Below are positions 27,068-36,016 of a stretch of 64,000 nt of DNA, piece by piece. Origin of the DNA: Oceanospirillaceae bacterium (GTDB taxonomy: Bacteria > Pseudomonadota > Gammaproteobacteria > Pseudomonadales > Litoribrevibacteraceae); NCBI GenBank assembly GCA_015665455.1, contig JADFAD010000006.1, positions 248,001-312,000 on the forward strand. Direction: 5' to 3'. The position numbers and the translations under genes are program-made. Each line of letters starts with the position of its first letter. Within the stretch, counting starts at the first letter, position 1. The notes under the pieces were generated by a model. That model was not told the origin of the DNA and ran no database searches. It was given only the letters and a program-made list of their open reading frames with translations.

Positions 27068-28018
27068 TCAAGAAACCTTACTGTAGATCGTCAATGATTC
27101 CTCACCATCGGCGTCGTCTTGAATCACCTTGTTGTTGCTAAAGACGGAGGCCAAAGACACAAAGCCGCCACTTTCTAACTGTGCAACCACAAATGCACTG
27201 GAAGGACGCCAGCCATCATCACCTTCATTAACAATCTCTATTTGATTTATGTCTTGCGGCTTAAAGTTTTCCCCAAATACCTTTTTCAATTTACCGCCCG
27301 AGTATTGGTATTGATCGGAACCGTTTGCACTTTGATCGTGATGATCCGCAATATTTTCAAACTTCAGTTGTTTATCATTAATTTGTAAATACAGCCCTGT
27401 ACTGTCCGAGCCTGACTGGCTTATTTCACTGGTCGAAGAGATCAACCACAACTCAGTAATGTTATCAGCACAGGTGCTTGCGGATACATCCCAGTGACTA
27501 TTTAGATGCATTTTTTTACTGAGCTGAGCAGATGGAAGACCCGCTTTATTAGGCGCTGGTTTGCCCAAGGGGCCTTGGTACCTCCACCAAGCAGGGGCCG
27601 CCGAAAGCACGTACGAATTGCCATCAAAATCTTCCGCAATGACCCACAAACTTTTAGGAAGCCAAGCATCATCGGTAATGTTGTCTTTACCGTCTTTTAT
27701 AAACCGGCCACTGACGTATTGGCCGTCCGTGGTGATATCAAACCGAGCGTTGCCTGCATCGTAGGCATTCAGATCTATTTTATTGTCACCGTTCACAGTG
27801 GCGCTGATGTCATGAATGTTGGTATCCGTTGATACCCGCAAATTGTATGCGCCCGAGCCTATTAAATTGCTTCTATCTAACTTAGAAACAAACTCTTTAC
27901 CGTGAATGGTCATTTCAAAATACACGTTATCAGCGTCTGTATCGCAATCCGGATAACCCGTCTCTTTTTCCGTTGCTGTGGTTGAAATAAAAACGATGTT
28001 TTTTATAAATCTAGCCAT
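27068..28018 (-). CDS. Hypothetical protein with two related beta-rich repeats
   Basis: A 316-aa protein without a signal peptide. It appears to be an internal duplication: VFISTTATE...DTDADNVYFEMTIHGKEF...DDAWLPKSLWVIAEDFDGNSYVL in the first half corresponds to LWLISSTSE...SDSTGLYLQINDKQLKF...DDGWRPSSAFVVAQLESGGFV in the second. The strand pattern resembles PLAT/LH2-like sandwiches but this is uncertain. Function is unknown. A 16-bp palindrome lies 39 bp upstream of the ATG, and a 513-aa gene of unknown function is divergent from it. Confidence 0.65.
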   Translation of the reverse strand: MARFIKNIVFISTTATEKETGYPDCDTDADNVYFEMTIHGKEFVSKLDRSNLIGSGAYNLRVSTDTNIHDISATVNGDNKIDLNAYDAGNARFDITTDGQYVSGRFIKDGKDNITDDAWLPKSLWVIAEDFDGNSYVLSAAPAWWRYQGPLGKPAPNKAGLPSAQLSKKMHLNSHWDVSASTCADNITELWLISSTSEISQSGSDSTGLYLQINDKQLKFENIADHHDQSANGSDQYQYSGGKLKKVFGENFKPQDINQIEIVNEGDDGWRPSSAFVVAQLESGGFVSLASVFSNNKVIQDDADGEESLTIYSKVS

Positions 28019-28056
28019 TGTTACTTCCTCTTACGTCTGTAAATACGAATGCCTAC

Positions 28057-28093
28057 ATGAGTGAACATGTTTTTCATAAACATGTTCACTCAT
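28057..28093. promoter_or_regulatory. Perfect 16-bp palindrome upstream of the 316-aa gene
   Basis: The arm ATGAGTGAACATGTTT (28057-28072) is matched exactly by its reverse complement at 28078-28093, with a 5-nt spacer. It starts 39 bp upstream of the minus-strand ATG at 28018. No T-run follows on the minus strand, so an operator or leader hairpin is as likely as a terminator. Confidence 0.6.
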
Positions 28094-28459
28094 CAGTCTA
28101 GAAGTGGAAGAAGTACAAACAAGTTGAGTTGAATTACACCCAATTACACCTAAATACATCAATGCACGGACATAACGAAATTCAACCTCAGCGCTATACA
28201 TGCATGAACACAGCGAATAGCTTTTAACCCAGTTCTCATTCAACCTAAGCTAATCAATTGACTCCATATGTACGCGTAATCGGCCGTAATATTTTTTCTC
28301 GATATACCTTCTATTATTTATTCTCAAGCAGTCATTTATAAACTCTCGGCATCATTCTTCGATTCTTTAAATAATACAAAAACCACTTTATTGACCCCCG
28401 AGGTACTCTGAAACTCATCATATGCCTCAAGGACGTACATATAATTAATGGAGAAAAAA
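28094..28459. other. AT-rich divergent intergenic region
   Basis: No credible gene was seen between the palindrome and the next start. It should hold the promoters of the two divergent genes. GGAG at 28450-28453 is well placed for the ATG at 28460. Confidence 0.4.
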
Positions 28460-30001
28460 ATGTTAGATAACCCACAACCTGAAGCCCCATTAAAAGCTGA
28501 ACCCAATGAGAAAGGGTTGTACGACAAACTGTTCCCTGAAGATACAAGCGCAAGAACAAGCTTAACTCGCCAACAGATAGAAATCACAAACAGGCGTTAT
28601 CAAGACGACCCGTTTTGGAGTGGCCCCAAGGGCCTTGAATATGGCCTCCTTTTAGGGGCACAACCTTATCAAGTCGCCAACCTTTACCCTGATGCTGGTA
28701 CCTCCTACTTTGTGGGTTGGTTCACCTTACCTAAAGGGGCAAAACTCATTATCACTGGTGAATACGGGCACTTAAGGTACTTCTCTTACACGGTCGCAAC
28801 TAAGCTACCCAATGGACAACTGGGGAACGGTGATTTTATTGTTGATGAGAACATTCAACCGGATAAAGATTGTGTGAACCCCTTCGATCCCGATGAAAAA
28901 CGCAGTGCCACTCCTAGGCGTTACACCCTTCATATTGTGAATGGAGAAGCGCCAAAACAGTCAGAAAACCGACCAAAAAACACCATATTTACAGGCATTA
29001 CCGAAGAGAAACGCCTGAAGTCAGACCTTACCGGTAACAAAGACCTACAATCACACTTAGCCTTTCGTAACTATCTTCCGGATGTAGGTTACGACGGAAC
29101 GGGCAATGTGACTCTGGCAGAGGAGCATGGCCACGGACTCCCCGAAGTTGCACTTGAAATGGATGGCAAACTCTATCACGGCGAGGAAATGCGCAGCATC
29201 TTACACGTTGAGAAGAATGCACAAATTCCAGGCAGCTCTGTGACAGACTGGCTGGGTCAAGTAGCCGCCTCATACAACCCGAAGAATGCGCCCGCGTTGC
29301 CGCCTCGTTTTGAACCCAACTACTTTCAACGTTTTTGGAATACCAATTACTCTGCCCTCGGGGCTTTCATACTGGACCCAGAAGAACGGGTAACGACCTA
29401 TCCCGCTAAAGCTGATGGAGGACTGGCCAACAACCCAGATACCGTTTACATGCTTGCCTCGGTATCGCTTGAGTATGGCCGCGTGTTTGTCATCAAAGGC
29501 AAAATGCCTCGCCATCAAAAAACCCGTCACGGTGAAGAGACCTGGGAAAAAGACCCACAACTGAGATACCTGTCCGCCACAACGGGTGGATCACTGCCTT
29601 CTGGCCTAGGCTGGGCAACGGTTTACGACGAAGAAATACCTGTGGATGACGATGGCAACTTTACGATTGTTGTGAGCTGGCAAGAGGATCGCCCCAAGAA
29701 TGCCCGCACCGAGTGCGGCATAAAGTGGTTAGACTTCGGCGAAGGAGAAGGCCACTACATTGGGGCTAGAAACTGGGTGACTTATGTTTATATGCGTTAT
29801 CAACATATGAGCAAAGACTGGTTAGAGTCTCCCAAGCATATCCCAACCCCAACGGAGAAACATCCTAATCCACAGGATGCACACGTGATGAGGGAGTACT
29901 ATCCAAAGTCGAAGTACATGTCAAAAGCCGACTTCGAGAACCTAGGTAATAATCCCAATGTAACGTTTAATTTACCGCAGGATGGTTCAGACGAATCTTA
30001 A
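28460..30001 (+). CDS. Hypothetical protein of the DUF1214/DUF1254-like type
   Basis: A 513-aa protein with no signal peptide. The ATG at 28460 is preferred over 28448 because a GGAG site lies 6 nt upstream. The GEYGHLRYFSYTVATKLPNG segment followed by NIQPDKDCVNPFDPDE is like the strand pattern of DUF1214-related proteins, but the match is loose and I cannot name a family firmly. An RYQHMSKDWLESPKHIPTPT tail follows. It stands alone, and its function is unknown. Confidence 0.6.
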   Translation: MLDNPQPEAPLKAEPNEKGLYDKLFPEDTSARTSLTRQQIEITNRRYQDDPFWSGPKGLEYGLLLGAQPYQVANLYPDAGTSYFVGWFTLPKGAKLIITGEYGHLRYFSYTVATKLPNGQLGNGDFIVDENIQPDKDCVNPFDPDEKRSATPRRYTLHIVNGEAPKQSENRPKNTIFTGITEEKRLKSDLTGNKDLQSHLAFRNYLPDVGYDGTGNVTLAEEHGHGLPEVALEMDGKLYHGEEMRSILHVEKNAQIPGSSVTDWLGQVAASYNPKNAPALPPRFEPNYFQRFWNTNYSALGAFILDPEERVTTYPAKADGGLANNPDTVYMLASVSLEYGRVFVIKGKMPRHQKTRHGEETWEKDPQLRYLSATTGGSLPSGLGWATVYDEEIPVDDDGNFTIVVSWQEDRPKNARTECGIKWLDFGEGEGHYIGARNWVTYVYMRYQHMSKDWLESPKHIPTPTEKHPNPQDAHVMREYYPKSKYMSKADFENLGNNPNVTFNLPQDGSDES

Positions 30002-30079
30002 AATGATTTGACTCTGCTCATTTGGAGAAGGTGGTGACTTGTTTCACTGCTTTCTCTGAATTGCTCAGGAAGGTAAGTT

Positions 30080-30565
30080 TTAATTACCTGCTTTATAGAA
30101 AACCCATAAGTAAGAAGGAATACCTTCCACCTCTACCTTTTGCTCTAAAACCAATAATCCATCTTCTACAATTTTCCCTTTCATATCTCCGGCCAAAATA
30201 AGCGATTCACTCTGGCATACAGGATAAAAGACGGAGGTTATCTGATTTTCTCCGGGCTCTTGAAATGTTCGGGTTATGATTTTCTTTTTCGACTGATCGG
30301 ATACGGTTAAACCCAAACTTGCTCCCCCTATTTCAGCCTGATACGTTTCAGAAAGCGCTCTAGGCTCTAGATTGAAAGTAGAAAGTTCAACCAAATCTGT
30401 ACCAACCAAAACTAAACTAGGTAAAGCACTTAAGTTAAAATTTAACGAATTGCAGTCATTTCCAATACTGGATTTCTCTGGGCTGGCAGAACACGCCGTA
30501 TTAAAAATCAACACAGCCAAAATCCCCAAACCGACTTTCGTTTTATGATTTAAAAACACAATCAA
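30080..30565 (-). CDS. Exported hypothetical protein, possible lipoprotein
   Basis: A 161-aa protein with an N-terminal hydrophobic signal (GLGILAVLIFNTACSAS). The Cys at the end of it resembles a lipoprotein site, but NTAC is a weak lipobox. The mature part holds two further cysteines (NDCNSL and PVCQSE) that could form a disulfide. No family was recognised. It lies alone on the minus strand with poor sequence context. Confidence 0.55.
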   Translation of the reverse strand: MIVFLNHKTKVGLGILAVLIFNTACSASPEKSSIGNDCNSLNFNLSALPSLVLVGTDLVELSTFNLEPRALSETYQAEIGGASLGLTVSDQSKKKIITRTFQEPGENQITSVFYPVCQSESLILAGDMKGKIVEDGLLVLEQKVEVEGIPSYLWVFYKAGN

Positions 30566-30711
30566 TCCTTATGAGTCAAAATCAAACCAAGTAGATAACA
30601 TAACTGATGGCCACTTTATATAAATTCCAGACATAACCAATCCATACTGGTAACTGGTTAATTATTAGGAATGATTAGACAGCAATACAAAATAGCCATC
30701 TCAACAACCAA

Positions 30712-31143
30712 CTACATCAAATCCTCCACCAGCACCTGTAGATCAGACACCAATGCACTGGCCGCTTGAGCTAAATCTTCACGCACGGCATCACCGTGTC
30801 CGGTACTTTCAGCAAGACATATAACAGACGTGAGAGATTGCAGCTTTTCAAGCCGAGCAAGAATGGGAATTTTGATTTGTTTAGGCGAGCGGACACGCGC
30901 TTTATCCACAGGGATAAGTTCATACCCCAGTGTTGCGGCTTCGACTTCCAACAACCGATGATCGTTCGATCTCAGTTGTTGTACCACGGCGTATTGATAG
31001 CTCATGCGGTGATGAGCCATTTGAAAATCAGTGGTTTGATCCTTCAACCAAGCGTGTTCTGTTTTCCTTACGTGTTGTAGAACTTCCTGATAATACACTT
31101 CCGCACGTAGCTTAATGCGGTTCTCTAGCTCTGTGTTCTCCAT
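30712..31143 (-). CDS. Hypothetical helical protein
   Basis: A 143-aa protein predicted to be almost all alpha-helical, with a charged N-terminus (ENRIKLRAEVYYQEVLQHVR). No family was recognised. Its start codon lies about 40 bp beyond the left edge of a GC-rich structured element (31181-31410). If that element is transcribed on the minus strand it would be the leader of this gene. A weak AAAGG ribosome site precedes the ATG. Confidence 0.6.
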   Translation of the reverse strand: MENTELENRIKLRAEVYYQEVLQHVRKTEHAWLKDQTTDFQMAHHRMSYQYAVVQQLRSNDHRLLEVEAATLGYELIPVDKARVRSPKQIKIPILARLEKLQSLTSVICLAESTGHGDAVREDLAQAASALVSDLQVLVEDLM

Positions 31144-31180
31144 AGCCTTTCATCCATATCAAAAAATAGGGATGACAAGG

Positions 31181-31410
31181 CCCCGATGCTTCCAGCAGGG
31201 ACTTCGAATATGTTATGTTCCTCCTGCAAGGTCGCATTTTACGAGGGACCTTGCCAAGTCTCCGGAGTGTTGGCGCACTCGCGGGGACACCTTTTCTGCA
31301 TCGGGGATAACAACGCCCCAACGCATCAGGTTACGGAAACGTGTGCAACCCACTGAATAGCCAGTAGGCGCACACCGTAACCAGCGAACAGTCTGCCCTG
31401 CGGGGCTATG
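31181..31410. other. GC-rich multi-helix element, candidate structured RNA or repeat element
   Basis: Several exact inverted repeats are packed in 230 bp. CCCCGATGC (31181-31189) pairs with GCATCGGGG (31298-31306) and encloses 31198-31204 with 31256-31262 (7 bp, one G-T). Inside that is GCAAGGTC (31226-31233) with GACCTTGC (31247-31254); next to it GAGTG (31265-31269) with CACTC (31276-31280). To the right GGTTACGG (31329-31336) pairs with CCGTAACC (31375-31382), with GTGTGC and GCACAC inside. The G-T pair slightly favours a plus-strand RNA. The base composition is visibly more GC-rich than the flanks. A 68-codon frame exists on the minus strand (31213-31419) with an AGGAGG near its end, so a coding or repeat element is the alternative. 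Confidence 0.5.
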
Positions 31411-31725
31411 AAGCGTCAAGCAAACAATTGGGCATGAGGAATCAGCAAAGCCAACGAGGCCAGAGAACCGTTTGGTTCGTTGTTTTTGAGATTTGAAATT
31501 GAGGATTTAGAGGGAGAGAAGGCAGTACTTTCGTAGTAACCTATTAATGTCATCAAACTTTCTTTGGTTCTGCTTCTGACATACATAAACGAGTATGTTG
31601 TTTCGCATTCTTCGTCCATTAGTTTGTAACTCATCGAGCATTCCAAAATTTTGGTAACTATTTCTCATCCCTTATTTATTAAAGACGATAGACTCACTAT
31701 TTTTACCGAGTAGAGAAAGCTATAG

Positions 31726-32826
31726 ATGAAAATGACAACGGATATGTCAACTCATCTCGGTGTGAAGCTGACAGATAAACTGGGAAACCACTATTTATTC
31801 TGCAACTTTTATGATGCGGAAATGGAGGTTACCCCTACAAACCTACGCTATGTGTCCGACCCTTTGTATGGTCGGCAGTTCCTGCTAGATCTCGTCTACC
31901 CCAGTACCCTTGGCTCTATGCTCCGTGAACTTTATAGTTATGTTCGTCCGCACTGTCACCAGCTGCAAATTAAAGACGACTGGACTGTATTGGCTGATCT
32001 TGTTTTGATGATGGCGGCAGGGGAATTAAAAGTTTGGCTTTTATTTAATGAAATGCAGCTGGAACTACCAAACCATATTTTAACGAATCAACCAATGGCG
32101 GGAAGCCTACCTAATGCTACGAGCAGTGGCTCTAAATCGGTTAAGAAACCACGTACGTCTCAACCGAGTACTTCAGGTTCGGTGGCTTCTGCAAGTACGC
32201 ATGAGTCAGAAACTGTTCAAAACTCTACGCAACCTCAACCCAGAAATTTAAGTGAGGCGTCAGAGAGACAAGCTTTATTTGAGCAATATGATATTGAAGT
32301 AGGCCCTTATAAAGATCTACAGAAGATATCTAAGACCGGTTATCAGAGAGAGCACTTTATTCCCCATTCGTGTTATATGACCCGATCAACTCAAGATAAA
32401 GAAGCTCGGGCAAAAGTGCCTATTGGTTCTGAATTTGGTGCGTACAACGAAGGTGATGCGATTACTTATTTTGTGTATGACGATCAAAGCAAAGGTACAG
32501 AACACCGCTACTTAACAGACGTTGAGAAAACATATGCAAAAACCCTCAATGATAAAGGAGAGTTCGCCTCGGTAATTCAATGGATGGACTGCATGGAAGA
32601 AGAAACGGCCAAGTCCCTCTCAATGGAAGTTATTGAACGAAAGGCAGGCGTTTACGAAGCGAAAGTACCGGAGGAAGATGCGGGCGATGTGGCTAAAGCC
32701 ATTCGTATTGAATATGAGAACTCCCTTGATTCTATGGGAGTAAATAAAGATGCCCCTCTTTCTAATTTGGTTGGCGGTGGCGATGTGCCAGGACAAAGGG
32801 ATGCTGAAGTCTCAGATGACTTCTAA
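31726..32826 (+). CDS. Candidate toxin-like protein with HNH-type C-terminal region
   Basis: A 366-aa protein with three parts. Residues 1-120 form a compact domain I do not recognise. About 120-175 is a Ser/Thr/Gln-rich linker. The C-terminus opens with VGPYKDLQKISKTGYQREHF followed by IPHS; GPY..L......G...H.IP.S is a pattern common at the start of HNH/Tox-type nuclease domains of polymorphic toxins, although the canonical HH is EH here. A TEHRYLTDVEKTYAKTL segment follows. The linker-plus-variable-tail layout, and the two duplicated downstream genes, suggest toxin plus immunity. No VgrG, Hcp, PAAR or Rhs core is nearby. Confidence 0.5.
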   Translation: MKMTTDMSTHLGVKLTDKLGNHYLFCNFYDAEMEVTPTNLRYVSDPLYGRQFLLDLVYPSTLGSMLRELYSYVRPHCHQLQIKDDWTVLADLVLMMAAGELKVWLLFNEMQLELPNHILTNQPMAGSLPNATSSGSKSVKKPRTSQPSTSGSVASASTHESETVQNSTQPQPRNLSEASERQALFEQYDIEVGPYKDLQKISKTGYQREHFIPHSCYMTRSTQDKEARAKVPIGSEFGAYNEGDAITYFVYDDQSKGTEHRYLTDVEKTYAKTLNDKGEFASVIQWMDCMEEETAKSLSMEVIERKAGVYEAKVPEEDAGDVAKAIRIEYENSLDSMGVNKDAPLSNLVGGGDVPGQRDAEVSDDF

Positions 32827-32842
32827 TAAAGGTTAAATGCTA

Positions 32843-33766
32843 ATGAACACTTATGATATTTCTCACATTATTAATATAACGAGCTCAAAGTTAGGAAAGC
32901 ACAGTATTTATACCTATTACAATGAGTCAAATCCTATGGGGGCAGTTGGTGATGTTCGGTTGTCCGAAGATGATTTTGCTCAAACTTGCTTAGGCGCTAA
33001 CTGCCAGTTAAATGCTATGTGGTCATCTGATAAAGGAAACTTATGGGTTGTTGATGACCACGGGGATGTCTTTACAAATGCGGATGTTAATTTTCAGAAA
33101 CCACCTTATAAAGATTTAGAGTTTAATAGTGCTTCCTACGATATTGATTGGAAGGTAAGTGAAGTATTCTCTGGCCAACTCAATGGTATATGGGGAACTT
33201 CTGATTCAGATGTTTGGGTCACCTCGTTTAAAGGCCCAGCCTTACATTGGAATGGCACAGATTGGAAACAATACGACTTACCTCAAGCGCCTAACGAAAT
33301 TGATGGTTCTGCCACCGATGATATCTATATTGTGGGTTATCACGGCAACATTCATCACTGGGATGGCCAACAATGGAATAAAGTAATATTGCCACACAAC
33401 ATTAAGCAAGACGATGCATTCACCGACGTAAAGGTGGTTAACAAAGAACTTGTTTATATTACAGGACGAAGTGGTTGCTTGCTGGTAGGGAATGCCCAAT
33501 CAGGGTTTAAAGACATAGGCTCGCCCAAATACGCTTGGTACGGCGTCGGCGCTTTAGAAGGCCGAATATTTTTGGCTGGCGGTGAATTGGGCATTTTTGA
33601 ATTAATTAATGATCAGTTTGTTTGTCTAAAAGACAAAGGGCACCCTGTGGGTGTCTTTGATGATAAAGATGCTGTGTATTTTATACCTGCGGAACAACAG
33701 CCAAAACCTTGGTATGTTCGTTATGCTCCGAATGAAAAAAGAGCATGGTTACGGGTAACAACTTAG
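32843..33766 (+). CDS. Beta-propeller-like protein, candidate immunity protein, copy 1
   Basis: A 307-aa protein from the ATG at 32843 (AAAGG lies 10 nt upstream; the ATG at 32837 is too close). It is made of repeated short blades: LWVVDDHGDVF, DVWVTSFKGPALHWNGTDWK, DIYIVGYHGNIHHWDGQQW, and IFLAGGELGIFEL. The pattern W-x-x-(D/G)-x2-D-(V/I)-(W/Y) suggests a propeller. It begins 16 bp after the 366-aa gene, consistent with one operon. It is very similar to the next gene. Immunity to the upstream protein is inferred only from gene order. Confidence 0.6.
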   Translation: MNTYDISHIINITSSKLGKHSIYTYYNESNPMGAVGDVRLSEDDFAQTCLGANCQLNAMWSSDKGNLWVVDDHGDVFTNADVNFQKPPYKDLEFNSASYDIDWKVSEVFSGQLNGIWGTSDSDVWVTSFKGPALHWNGTDWKQYDLPQAPNEIDGSATDDIYIVGYHGNIHHWDGQQWNKVILPHNIKQDDAFTDVKVVNKELVYITGRSGCLLVGNAQSGFKDIGSPKYAWYGVGALEGRIFLAGGELGIFELINDQFVCLKDKGHPVGVFDDKDAVYFIPAEQQPKPWYVRYAPNEKRAWLRVTT

Positions 33767-33904
33767 GACTCGCATTTACATATGAAACGTCCTTGATTAT
33801 AAGCGTGAATATAAATTTTGTTTCACTAGCTTGGCTGTGAACCTGATTCAATTTTGGACATCTTGTTATGATTTCTAACGTGTTAATTTAAAGGCTACAG
33901 CATA

Positions 33905-34840
33905 ATGAGAGATGAATACGATATTGTCCATGCTATTGACGTAGCTTATTCGAACTTAGGTAATAACAGCATTCTTACTTATTACAATGAATCAAACCCA
34001 TTAGGTGCTGTTGGTGCAGTGCTATCAGGCGAACACCCCTATGAAGGGGTTACCAAAGTTTGTTTGGGGGCGAATTGCCAGTTAAATGCTATGTGGTCAT
34101 CCGACAAAGGTAATTTATGGGTCGTTGATGACCATGGAGATGTCTATACCAGTGCTGATGTAAGTTTTGGCCCTCCTCCCTATAAAGATCTAAAGTTTAC
34201 TGGTGGAACGGATGAAATTGATTGGAAGGTAAGTGAAGTATTCTCTGGCCAACTTAATGGCATATGGGGAACCACTGATTCAGATGTTTGGGTCACCTCG
34301 TTTAAAGGCCCAGCCTTACATTGGAATGGTACAGATTGGAAACAATACGACTTACCTCAAGCGCCTAACGAAATTGATGGTTCTGACACCGATGATATCT
34401 ATATTGTGGGTTATCATGGCAACATTCATCACTGGGATGGTCAAAAATGGAATAAAGTAATATTGCCTGACAACATTAAACAAGACGATGCATTCACTGA
34501 TGTAAAGGTGGTTAACAAAGAACTTGTTTATGTTACTGGTCGAAGTGGTTGTTTGCTGGTTGGGAATGCTCAATCAGGGTTTAAAGACATTGGCTCGCCC
34601 AAATACGCTTGGTACGGCGTCGGTACTTTAAACGGCCGGATATTTTTGGCTGGCGGTGAATTGGGAATTTTTGAATTAATTGATGATCAATTTGTGTGCC
34701 TAAAAGACAAAGGACACCCTGTGGGTGTGTTTGAAACGCCAAATTCGGTTAATTTTATTCCTGCGGAACAACAGCCAAGCCCTTGGTATGTTCGTTATGC
34801 TCCAAGTGAAGAGAGAGCGTGGGTTAAAGTAAATACATAA
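33905..34840 (+). CDS. Beta-propeller-like protein, candidate immunity protein, copy 2
   Basis: A 311-aa paralogue of the gene at 32843-33766. Most of the length is nearly identical, and DNA from about 34222 to 34446 differs from 33148-33372 at only a handful of bases. The N-terminus (MRDEYDIVHAIDVAYSNLG) and an inserted EHPYEGVTKV loop have diverged. This indicates a recent tandem duplication with some localised change. A 138-bp spacer with no gene separates the copies. Confidence 0.6.
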   Translation: MRDEYDIVHAIDVAYSNLGNNSILTYYNESNPLGAVGAVLSGEHPYEGVTKVCLGANCQLNAMWSSDKGNLWVVDDHGDVYTSADVSFGPPPYKDLKFTGGTDEIDWKVSEVFSGQLNGIWGTTDSDVWVTSFKGPALHWNGTDWKQYDLPQAPNEIDGSDTDDIYIVGYHGNIHHWDGQKWNKVILPDNIKQDDAFTDVKVVNKELVYVTGRSGCLLVGNAQSGFKDIGSPKYAWYGVGTLNGRIFLAGGELGIFELIDDQFVCLKDKGHPVGVFETPNSVNFIPAEQQPSPWYVRYAPSEERAWVKVNT

Positions 34841-34973
34841 CTTCTCATTTTAGATTTCATTATTGTTCTTCCAATATACGGGGACGTCGTGAGTCCCCTT
34901 TTAAAGTGACAAAGCCATTCGAATTGCAAAATTAGCCCCCATTGATTCTATAAATGTTGCACTTATTATCTGA

Positions 34974-36011
34974 ATTCAGGGTAAACCTTATTACGGCGAT
35001 AACCCAAACCAAGTTCTCAATGAAGTGTTCAGGCGCTTTGGTAAAAACGGTCATATTGAGCTTCAAACATCAGAGAATAACCTTGTTGTATCCGTTAGCA
35101 TTGGAGCCATAATAGACGACATACATAGCGACCTCTTGACCTTACAGCATAATGCAGAGCTTGCTTTGATAGAAGCTAAACAACATGGCCATGGCAGCGT
35201 CTACTTACTGGATAATTCGGATAAAAACCGTATTAGAGAAACAGCTGACATTGCGAGTCAGCTGATACACGCAATCGATCACAATGAACTCTATCTTGTA
35301 TTTCAACCTAAAGTAGATCTTTCAACCATGCAGCCTGTTTCTGCTGAGTGCCTAGTTCGTTGGCAAAACGCATCAGGACAATTGATTTCCCCTGGCCAAT
35401 TTATTCCAATTGCTGAAGACGCAAACCTCATAGGTAAGATAGATGAATGGGTACTTAACGAAGCATATAAAACCATTCAATCGTGGAAACAAACAACTAA
35501 TCAAATAATGCCTGTTGCCATTAATGTTTCTGCACAGCAATTTCACGAGCCCTACTTTATTGACAGCGTCAAAAAAGCACTGGATTTATATCAAATTGAG
35601 CCTGAACTTATTGAAATAGAAATTACAGAATACAGTTTAATCGAAGACAACACCTTGGCAGAAAACCAAATCCAAAGTTTATATGAAATGGGGGTCAGCG
35701 TTTCAGTTGATGACTTTGGAACGGGTCAATCCAATCTGGCTACCCTATTAGAATTACCTATCAATCACATCAAAATTGATCAGAGCTTTATTAAGTATGG
35801 TCTTAAAAGTACAAAAGGCATGAAAATATTAGAAAGCATCGTTCAACTGGGTGCCTCATTAGGCATTAAGATGACGGCAGAAGGCGTGGAAACACAGGAA
35901 CAGCTCAACTGCGTAATGAAGTTTGGCTGCCACCAAGTTCAGGGGTATTTCTTTTCTAAGCCCCTTAACAGTGATGACTATTTGACATATATAAACAGTT
36001 TTTCCAAATGA
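34974..36011 (+). CDS. 5'-truncated GGDEF-EAL protein (EAL domain intact)
   Basis: The frame is open from 34974 and the first usable start is GTG at 35025 (328 aa). The first ~55 residues end in VVSVSIGAIIDD and NAELALIEAKQHGHG, the last part of a GGDEF domain. The GGDEF motif itself and everything before it are absent. The EAL domain looks complete: AECLVRW (Cys for Ala in EAL), NVSAQQF, EITEYSLI, DDFGTGQSN, KIDQSFI, AEGVET and QGYFFSKPL. It would be a c-di-GMP phosphodiesterase if expressed. The broken 5' end adjoins the toxin/immunity-like cassette, suggesting damage when that DNA arrived. No ribosome site is evident. Confidence 0.75.
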   Translation: MQGKPYYGDNPNQVLNEVFRRFGKNGHIELQTSENNLVVSVSIGAIIDDIHSDLLTLQHNAELALIEAKQHGHGSVYLLDNSDKNRIRETADIASQLIHAIDHNELYLVFQPKVDLSTMQPVSAECLVRWQNASGQLISPGQFIPIAEDANLIGKIDEWVLNEAYKTIQSWKQTTNQIMPVAINVSAQQFHEPYFIDSVKKALDLYQIEPELIEIEITEYSLIEDNTLAENQIQSLYEMGVSVSVDDFGTGQSNLATLLELPINHIKIDQSFIKYGLKSTKGMKILESIVQLGASLGIKMTAEGVETQEQLNCVMKFGCHQVQGYFFSKPLNSDDYLTYINSFSK

Positions 36012-36016
36012 AATAG

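Noticed and set aside
31213..31419. 68-codon minus-strand frame in the GC-rich element
   Set aside because: Starts with TTG with no good ribosome site and lies over several exact inverted repeats that extend outside it; treated as part of the structured element rather than a gene.
31416..31646. 76-codon minus-strand frame overlapping the element by 4 bp
   Set aside because: Low-complexity protein with no family and no ribosome site; too weak to call.
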